From Acidobacteriota bacterium (GTDB lineage: Bacteria > Acidobacteriota > Terriglobia > Terriglobales > Acidobacteriaceae): a stretch of 38,615 nucleotides of DNA. Of the stretch, positions 32,913 to 38,615 are shown in pieces. Made by a program: the position numbers and the translations under genes. The stretch is from contig QIAP01000089.1 of the NCBI GenBank assembly GCA_003225075.1, forward strand, positions 1 through 38,615, given 5' to 3'. How positions within the stretch are numbered: position 1 is the stretch's first letter; the number at the start of each line of letters is the position of its first letter. A model generated the notes under the pieces. The model was not told the DNA's origin. It saw only the letters and a list, made by a program, of their open reading frames with translations, and ran no database searches.

Positions 32913-34505
32913 TTGGCCCTCGACGAAAAGATCTACGAACTGCGCCGCGACAAGCTCAAACAGATCGAAGCGCTTGGACAGCAGTCGTATCCCCGCCAAT
33001 ACCACTTCACGCACACGATTCCGCAGATTCTGACCGAATATTCCGAGAAAACCGCCGAGCAACTGGAAAATCCGCGGGTAAACGTGCGTGTCGCTGGACG
33101 GATTATGGCAATCCGGCTGATGGGTAAAGCCGGGTTCGCCCATCTGCAACAAGCCGGTCAGAAGCTGCAAATCTATGTGAAGAAAGATGCCGTGGGGGAC
33201 AAGGGATTTGAGCTTTACAAACTGCTTGATCTTGGCGATCACATCGGTGTGAGTGGCTACCTGTTTCGTACGCGTACCGGTGAGTTGAGCGTCCACGTCG
33301 AGGAAATCACATTTCTGGCCAAAGATCTGCTTCCACTTCCTGAAAAATGGCATGGCCTTACAGACGTCGAATTACGCTATCGCCAGCGTTACGTGGATCT
33401 GGTGATGAATCCGGAGGTGCGTGAGGTTTTCCTCAAGCGCAGCAAGCTGATTCAGTCTTTGCGGCGTTACCTGGATGAACATGATTTTATCGAAGTGGAA
33501 ACGCCGATGATGCAGCCCATTGCCGGCGGAGCTGTGGCGCGGCCCTTCAAGACCCACCATAACACCTTGGACATGGATTTATTTTTGAGGATTGCGCCGG
33601 AGCTTTATCTGAAACGCCTGACCGTGGGCGGGCTCGATCGAGTCTACGAAATCAACCGCAACTTCCGCAATGAAGGCCTCGGGTGGCGTTGGAATCCAGA
33701 GTTTACCATGCTGGAGTTTTACCAGGCTTATACGGATTTCCGCGGCGTAATGGATCTAACGCAGAACATGATCGAGCAGGCCGCGAAGGATGTAACTGGC
33801 GCCACTAAGACCAAATGGGGCGAGCACGAGATCGATTGGAGCAGCTCGAATTGGCAGCGCATGACCATGCGGGAGGCCATCATCCGCTTCTGGCCGGAAG
33901 CTGCGGGCGCAAAACCGGAAATGTCAGACTTCGGCTCGCAGGATTCAGTGAAAGCGCTGGTCGCACGATTCAATGCCGCCCACACTCACATGGCATACGA
34001 TCCCAACGAGCCCGCTGGAAAAACCATCGCGGCCCTGTTTGAGGCGGTAGCCGAAGAGCACTTGGTGCAGCCGACGATTATTTACGAGTTCCCGGTTGCG
34101 GTGTCGCCGCTGTCCAAGAACAAAGCGGACGAACCAGACTGGGTAGAGCGCTTCGAAATCTTCGCCGGAAAAATGGAAATTGCTAACGGGTTCAGCGAGC
34201 TCAATGATCCTGATGAGCAGCGTCGCCGCTTTGAACAGCAATTGAAAGCGCGCGAGCACGGCGATGAAGAGGCGCACCAGATGGACGAGGACTATATTCG
34301 AGCATTGTCTTATGGCATGCCGCCGACGGGGGGCGTTGGGGTAGGCGTCGACCGGCTGGCCATGCTGCTTACCGACTCACATACCATCCGCGACGTAATC
34401 CTGTTTCCGCTGTTGAGGCCGGAACGAAACTCAGCCGCAGAGGACAGGGAGAACAACGAGGACCGAATGAAAGCTCAGACTCCAGAAGATGGTAAAAGAA
34501 ACTAA
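32913..34505 (+). CDS. lysS: Lysyl-tRNA synthetase, class II
   Basis: The product is 530 residues. An N-terminal OB-fold anticodon-binding domain (about 40-150) is followed by the class II catalytic core: motif 1 region DEHDFIEVETPMMQPIAGGA, motif 2 NRNFRNEGLGWRWNPEFTMLEFY near 250 and motif 3 GVGVDRLAMLL near 477. The enzyme charges tRNA-Lys. The frame opens at 32820, but the first 31 codons are not conserved; TTG 32913 (LALDEKIYELRRDKL) has AAAAGGAAA just upstream and fits the family start. The final ~30 residues are charged and variable. Apparently monocistronic. Confidence 0.95.
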   Translation: MALDEKIYELRRDKLKQIEALGQQSYPRQYHFTHTIPQILTEYSEKTAEQLENPRVNVRVAGRIMAIRLMGKAGFAHLQQAGQKLQIYVKKDAVGDKGFELYKLLDLGDHIGVSGYLFRTRTGELSVHVEEITFLAKDLLPLPEKWHGLTDVELRYRQRYVDLVMNPEVREVFLKRSKLIQSLRRYLDEHDFIEVETPMMQPIAGGAVARPFKTHHNTLDMDLFLRIAPELYLKRLTVGGLDRVYEINRNFRNEGLGWRWNPEFTMLEFYQAYTDFRGVMDLTQNMIEQAAKDVTGATKTKWGEHEIDWSSSNWQRMTMREAIIRFWPEAAGAKPEMSDFGSQDSVKALVARFNAAHTHMAYDPNEPAGKTIAALFEAVAEEHLVQPTIIYEFPVAVSPLSKNKADEPDWVERFEIFAGKMEIANGFSELNDPDEQRRRFEQQLKAREHGDEEAHQMDEDYIRALSYGMPPTGGVGVGVDRLAMLLTDSHTIRDVILFPLLRPERNSAAEDRENNEDRMKAQTPEDGKRN

Positions 34506-34603
34506 TTGCCTGAGCGCTTTATTTCGCAGGGGACGGTTGTCCCAGAGAAAACTTTTGACCGCAAATTTCGGATAGACCCCATGCCTTATCTCCAATTAGC
34601 CTA

Positions 34604-36154
34604 GTGGGCATGGGATTTGAGTTTGATTCCGCAACTCGCCGCAAACTGGGCTACCGGCTGATTGATCAGGTTGACGGGTACTTCTCTTCCCTGCCGGAGC
34701 GCGCGGTGCAACTGCCTGCCGAGCAGCGTACTTATGGTCCGCTAAATAATCCTCTACCTGAGATTGGCGAAGACGCGGGCAAAGTCTTAGACGACATCTG
34801 TGGCGAGATGGTGGATAAAGGTTTCCACGTGCCTAGCGCTACTTATTTTGGGTTAATGAATCCCACTCCCACTTACATAGGGTTTCTGGCTGAGGCGCTG
34901 GTAGCGGCGCTTAACCCGCAATTGGCAACTCTGGCACGATCGCAACTGGCATCAAAAATTGAACTCGAAACCGTCCGCTGGATCGGTGAACGGGTGGGCT
35001 GGTCAGGCGCGTTCAACGGAACGTTTACCAGCGGTGGGAACGAGGCGAATTTCAGTGGATTGGCGCTTGCCCTGACAGCCAAATTCCCGGCCGCAATCGA
35101 AGACGGTGTGGCTTCGATCGGAGGACAACCGATCTTGTATGCGTCTGCCGAAGCACATCACTCGCTGGACAAATCCGCTGGTCTGCTCGGCATTGGCAGG
35201 AAGGCACTGCGGCGCATCGCGGTAAACGCCCAACTCCAACTCGATCCAGAGAAGCTGGACCAGAATATCCAGCAGGACCGAGCTGCCGGGAGGAAGCCAT
35301 TCTGTGCAGTAGCCACCGCAGGAACAACCAACTCCGGGATCGTCGATGATCTTATTGCAATCTCTGATGTATGCCGTCACCACGATCTGTGGCTTCACGT
35401 GGATGGCGCTTATGGAGCGTCAGCCATCTTCTCTGATCGACATCGCGACCTGGTGCGCGGCATCGAACGCGCTGACTCGCTCACCATCGACCCGCACAAA
35501 TGGCTGGCCATGCCGTTTTCTGCCGGTCTAATACTCACTTGCCATCCAGACATTCTGGAGCGCGCATTTTCAGTGGCCGGTGCCTATATGCCGAAGGCGG
35601 CTGGCGCGACTTTGCCGGATAACGCTCGGATCAGCACACAATGGACCCGGCGCATGAATTCATTGAAGCTATGGCTCACGCTGCGCGTGCATGGACGCAA
35701 AGCCTATGAGGAGTTGATTGATCGTCAACTCGGCCTTGCCCGCAGTTTCGCTGGCTGGATAGAAAGTTCCGAGAAGTTTGAACTGGCTGCGCCACAAGTC
35801 TTGCCGATCGTCACTTTCCGCGTGAAAACATCGGGCATGAGTGCGCAGCAGCTTGCAACCGTTCACGTTGCTATCGTGGAGGAGGTTACCCGCGACGGAC
35901 AGCGCTGGATTTCAGAAACCGTTGCCAACAATCAGAGCGTCATTCGGATGATGGTGATCAGCTACCTAACCGGTGAGCGTCACCTTATTGCTTCTTCGTC
36001 TTCTTTCTACTGGTGCGCGATGTCTCGTAGTCTGGTCTATCGGGTCCGAAGTTTGTGCCCAGATAATCAATCAATGCGTCGTGATCATTTGCATCGACGA
36101 CCGCGCCCCAGCGAATCATCTTGTCGACTTCTTTTGCCCAACTTTGTTTATTGA
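34604..36154 (+). CDS. PLP-dependent group II decarboxylase with antisense-derived C-terminus
   Basis: The product is 516 residues. It belongs to the aromatic-L-amino-acid/glutamate decarboxylase family: NGTFTSGGNEANFSGLALAL (cofactor phosphate region), HHSLDKSAGLLGIG, LHVDGAYGASAIFS with the conserved Asp, and TIDPHKW with the PLP Lys299. Substrate is uncertain. The conserved part ends at ISYLTGERHL near 35984; the remaining ~56 residues are read antisense through the cytochrome gene and have no family similarity. The usual final helix (~15 residues) is thus missing or replaced. The start is GTG 34604 or ATG 34610; no strong ribosome-binding site decides. Confidence 0.85.
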   Translation: MGMGFEFDSATRRKLGYRLIDQVDGYFSSLPERAVQLPAEQRTYGPLNNPLPEIGEDAGKVLDDICGEMVDKGFHVPSATYFGLMNPTPTYIGFLAEALVAALNPQLATLARSQLASKIELETVRWIGERVGWSGAFNGTFTSGGNEANFSGLALALTAKFPAAIEDGVASIGGQPILYASAEAHHSLDKSAGLLGIGRKALRRIAVNAQLQLDPEKLDQNIQQDRAAGRKPFCAVATAGTTNSGIVDDLIAISDVCRHHDLWLHVDGAYGASAIFSDRHRDLVRGIERADSLTIDPHKWLAMPFSAGLILTCHPDILERAFSVAGAYMPKAAGATLPDNARISTQWTRRMNSLKLWLTLRVHGRKAYEELIDRQLGLARSFAGWIESSEKFELAAPQVLPIVTFRVKTSGMSAQQLATVHVAIVEEVTRDGQRWISETVANNQSVIRMMVISYLTGERHLIASSSSFYWCAMSRSLVYRVRSLCPDNQSMRRDHLHRRPRPSESSCRLLLPNFVY

Positions 36155-36335
36155 GCCGCTGCTGCATAATGATGCGGCTCTCGTGACACTCAGTACAGGC
36201 GGTGATCGCTTTGGCTTGCATCGGACCGGGCGGGAGGTCGGGCGAAGAGGGGGATTCTCCCGAGAACAGCGGAGAGGCACTGAAGGCTACTAGCGCGACG
36301 GAGAGGACAACAACGCTGAAGCCACTAAGAGACAT
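35985..36335 (-). CDS. Secreted mono-heme cytochrome c, likely molybdoenzyme partner
   Basis: The product is 116 residues. A signal peptide (residues 1-20) is followed by a single heme-binding motif C47-T-E-C50-H51, with Met73 (WAKEVDKMIRWGA) a candidate sixth ligand. The C-terminus is strongly basic (SRKKTKKQ). Its ATG at 36335 overlaps the end of the sulfite-oxidase-like gene by 11 bases, so the two are translationally linked. By analogy with SorB it would accept electrons from the molybdenum subunit in the periplasm. It overlaps the decarboxylase frame antisense by 170 bases. Confidence 0.82.
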   Translation of the reverse strand: MSLSGFSVVVLSVALVAFSASPLFSGESPSSPDLPPGPMQAKAITACTECHESRIIMQQRLNKQSWAKEVDKMIRWGAVVDANDHDALIDYLGTNFGPDRPDYETSRTSRKKTKKQ

Positions 36336-37485
36336 GGACCTTCACCTGATCGATTGCGTTATACAGATAGCCGCTGGGATTCCACGCCGCGGTCGCCGGC
36401 TGGGTGCGTCCCTGGCTGTCAGTCGCACGCGCCATGATTACATAATCTCCCGCTTTCGGCGCCTTCCACTGATGACTCCACAGCCGCCATGCAAAGCGCG
36501 ATTGCTCGCTGCCCAATTGCGCCGGTTGCCAAGTGGCCCCGGAGTCGGTGGAAACCTCCACACGAACAATGTTCGCCTCACCTGCCCAGGCTGCCCCTTG
36601 AATGTGTAAGGCATGGGATTTCAAAGTCGTGGCATCGCTTGGAGTCGCGATTACGGATTTCACGTTGAGAGCGGTCATGGAATGAGTGTCTTCGGCCTTC
36701 ACCGCTTCACCCGGCTCTATGGGGTGATTGGGCAGGCGATAGCCGGGATTCATGAAATTGCCTTCGAATTCTTTACCGAGAACTTTAATTTCGGTTAACC
36801 ACTTGCACGAGGCTGCGCCAATCCATCCCGGTACCAAAGCTCGCGCGGGAAATCCATGATCCTTGGTTAGAGCTGCCTCATTCATCCGGGTGGCGATCAG
36901 AGTGTCTTCGTCCATTGCTTTTTCGATCGGAATGCTGCGGATGAACGGAGGAACTTTCCCTGGTACTTCGTCTAATCCACGGAACATCACATGCTTCCCG
37001 GTTTCCTTTACACCTGCCCGCATCAGAACATCGCGCAGACGCGGGCCCGCGAAACGAGCGGTGCCAACCGCCCCTCGCTGCCATTGAACACCAGGAACGT
37101 GCGGCTTCTGGAAAGCGCGGCCATTCCCTGCGCACTCCAGCGTATTGGTAACATTATGGCTTTCAAATTTACGCAGCTCAGCAAGACTCAGTGCGAAAGG
37201 CCGTTCGACTTCGCCGCGGATACGCAAACGCCACTCCATCGGATCCAATGTACTGGGTTCGTGCATGTGGTTGCGGACGAAGAAATGGGACACCGGTGTA
37301 AGCCAGGAGTTGAAGTACTCCGTCGGCATTTCGAGATCGAGGAAACGGAACGAACGCAGGATCATTCCGTCCTTCCCTGGAACTGAGACAGCTTCGGTTG
37401 ATGACCAGGCAAGGAGTGGACGGACAGCATTGGTCGCGACCATCGCTGCGGAGATTCGCGCCAGAAAATCGTGTCTGGAAATCAT
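36325..37485 (-). CDS. Sulfite oxidase family molybdopterin enzyme
   Basis: The product is 386 residues from ATG 37485 (the frame opens at 37530). The oxidoreductase molybdopterin domain spans about 65-255: HFFVRNHMH, then TLECAGNGR with the molybdenum ligand Cys118, and GFPARALVPGWIGAASCKWL. The Mo-co dimerisation domain follows (about 275-385) with WAGEANIVRVEVSTDSGATW. The N-terminus, SRHDFLARISAAMVATNAV, looks like a Tat signal in which the second Arg is His. With the adjoining cytochrome it resembles SorAB-type sulfite dehydrogenases, but substrates other than sulfite are possible. A putative porin gene lies upstream on the same strand. Confidence 0.85.
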   Translation of the reverse strand: MISRHDFLARISAAMVATNAVRPLLAWSSTEAVSVPGKDGMILRSFRFLDLEMPTEYFNSWLTPVSHFFVRNHMHEPSTLDPMEWRLRIRGEVERPFALSLAELRKFESHNVTNTLECAGNGRAFQKPHVPGVQWQRGAVGTARFAGPRLRDVLMRAGVKETGKHVMFRGLDEVPGKVPPFIRSIPIEKAMDEDTLIATRMNEAALTKDHGFPARALVPGWIGAASCKWLTEIKVLGKEFEGNFMNPGYRLPNHPIEPGEAVKAEDTHSMTALNVKSVIATPSDATTLKSHALHIQGAAWAGEANIVRVEVSTDSGATWQPAQLGSEQSRFAWRLWSHQWKAPKAGDYVIMARATDSQGRTQPATAAWNPSGYLYNAIDQVKVHVS

Positions 37486-37606
37486 GATGTATTCAAATGA
37501 ACAAAACGTATACGAGGCCGAACCTCGCATGACTCCGCCGGCCGTCCCGGTTTCTTGTTGGGAGGGCCAGCGGTTGTGGTTGCGTCTTGCTAATCGCGAA
37601 CGAGCT

Positions 37607-38615
37607 CTAAAACGAGTAATTCAAATCAAATTGCAGACGGTTGAGCCACGGTTCCACCTGACCGGCTTTGAGTCCTTGAACTAGAACGGCATTCTCAAGG
37701 TTAGTGTTGAGCGTCCGTCCGTGCCACCAGGTAAAGTTGGCAACGGTATTTTGGCGCAATTTATACAAGGCGTAAAAACGATACTGCAGGATGTTGGTCG
37801 GCGCACGTTGATCACTCTCTGCAAAGGAAGCCAGCGCTGAATCCTGCTCCTGCCTCAGGTAAGCATACCCGACCTGGAAATCATTTTTGTTCTTTACCTG
37901 ACCCACACTAATATCAGCCAGGTAGACATGGGACTGTTTGCCGAGATTGGTGGCCAGGTTACCAGTGAAGTCAATGGGATGTTCCTTGGCGGCCAAGTTG
38001 TCTTCATATTCAAGCAACACATTTAACGGCAGGCGGCTTGAACCGGTCTTAATCTGGTTATTGAGGATGAAATCGGCGTAAAGGAACTGAGACAGGAAGT
38101 GAGGAACGCCTTTTGCGTCAGTGAATGTGCCATTGGTCATACCGTTGGGAGAAAAGGCGCAGGGTGGGAAGCTGGGTAGTTTGCCAGAGTTGGATCCAGC
38201 CGCGCACCCGGGACCCTCTCCCGGAACTGGGAGGGCTGCGATCGGGGCTGTGGTGCTGCTGCTGCCAGTCGTCGGGGACTGTACGGCGAATGCTGAGGCC
38301 TGAAGAATGGCGTCTGGGTCGCGCCAATTCAAGACCAGGAACGAAGGGGTTGCTGTCCACCGGCCCATTTCCAGCCTGCTAGATACTTGTCCCCCCGCGG
38401 CAAACGAATCATGCCCTCTGGTAACTTCGTTAAAGAAATATTCGATGCCTTGGAAGGTGACGTTCTTCACTACCGGAATGTTCATGTCGAACGAAAGTTT
38501 CTCGTTGAAGCCTTCCGGATTAATGTCAGGGTCTCCGGTAACCTGAGTGCGCTGCCATAGATAGGCGAACTTTCCACCCGTCAACGAAAGCCATTTGTGG
38601 GCTATTGGGTTGTAT
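37607..38615 (-). CDS. Putative porin, 5' end beyond the window
   Basis: At least 336 residues are encoded; the frame is still open at the window edge, so the N-terminus and signal peptide are missing. The sequence shows alternating beta strands with aromatic girdles (HVYLADISVGQVKNKNDFQV, ILQYRFYALYKLRQNTVANF) and ends in LNRLQFDLNYSF, with the terminal Phe typical of outer-membrane beta barrels. It resembles the Porin_5 putative porin family. A Ser/Thr/Pro/Gly-rich insert with two Cys (GCAAGS...PPCAFS) may be an outer loop. It lies 121 bases upstream of the sulfite-oxidase-like gene. Confidence 0.75.
   Translation of the reverse strand, partial: YNPIAHKWLSLTGGKFAYLWQRTQVTGDPDINPEGFNEKLSFDMNIPVVKNVTFQGIEYFFNEVTRGHDSFAAGGQVSSRLEMGRWTATPSFLVLNWRDPDAILQASAFAVQSPTTGSSSTTAPIAALPVPGEGPGCAAGSNSGKLPSFPPCAFSPNGMTNGTFTDAKGVPHFLSQFLYADFILNNQIKTGSSRLPLNVLLEYEDNLAAKEHPIDFTGNLATNLGKQSHVYLADISVGQVKNKNDFQVGYAYLRQEQDSALASFAESDQRAPTNILQYRFYALYKLRQNTVANFTWWHGRTLNTNLENAVLVQGLKAGQVEPWLNRLQFDLNYSF

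Noticed and set aside
34530-34543. GGGAC/GTCCC hairpin after lysS
   Set aside because: A 5-bp stem without a T-tract is not enough to support a terminator.
37512-37526. 5-bp hairpin CGAGG/CCTCG between porin and sulfite-oxidase-like genes
   Set aside because: The stem is short and the following bases hold only one short T run; too weak to call a terminator.

Overview
The window looks like a stretch of an Acidobacteriota (Terriglobia-like) chromosome. That placement is an inference from gene content: a Gram-negative envelope (AsmA protein, putative porin), an HemQ-type coproheme decarboxylase, many DUF3471-type serine hydrolase and HEAT/PilZ-style genes, and a nuo cluster joined to an F0 ATPase cluster. 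No rRNA, tRNA, CRISPR array, phage or transposase was seen.

Layout. 1-9.5 kb holds mostly independent genes: a B12-type radical SAM protein, a small membrane protein, AsmA, a secreted beta-lactamase-fold hydrolase, HemQ/ChdC, an alkyltransferase-like DNA repair protein (ATL), a YeiH-family exporter and a STAS anti-anti-sigma protein. 9.65-11.4 kb (minus strand) holds a two-gene copper amine oxidase, in which an N-domain protein and a catalytic-domain protein are separate secreted polypeptides. Each gene carries one single-base frameshift. Repairing the first makes it end in an ATGA overlap with the second. 11.8-14.7 kb is the conserved dnaX-ybaB-recR block, with an 8-bp tandem repeat between dnaX and ybaB and a recR that has lost about 42 residues out of frame. 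15.1-18.7 kb holds a PD-(D/E)XK-like protein and a large HEAT/PilZ protein.

18.7-32.0 kb (minus strand) is an energy-conservation gene string read nuoA - PH-like ORF - nuoC - D - H - J - K - L - M - N - atpZ - PD-(D/E)XK-like ORF - atpI - atpB - atpE. It encodes the whole complex I membrane arm plus NuoC/NuoD and the F0 ring and stator-channel subunits. It has no nuoB, E, F, G or I, no atpF and no F1 genes, so the rest must lie elsewhere. Tight junctions (ATGA, TGATG, TAGTG) suggest a settled arrangement and not a recent deletion.

32.1-38.6 kb holds a small secreted protein, lysS, a PLP-dependent decarboxylase whose reading frame runs on antisense into its convergent neighbour, and a minus-strand set of putative porin (cut by the window end), sulfite-oxidase-family molybdoenzyme and mono-heme cytochrome c, which together suggest a periplasmic oxidation module.

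The most unusual points are the split amine oxidase with paired frameshifts, the broken recR, the partial nuo/atp string with a nuclease-fold gene inside it, and several small repeats in the intergenic DNA. The three disrupted genes could reflect true decay or errors in the assembly; the sequence alone cannot decide.
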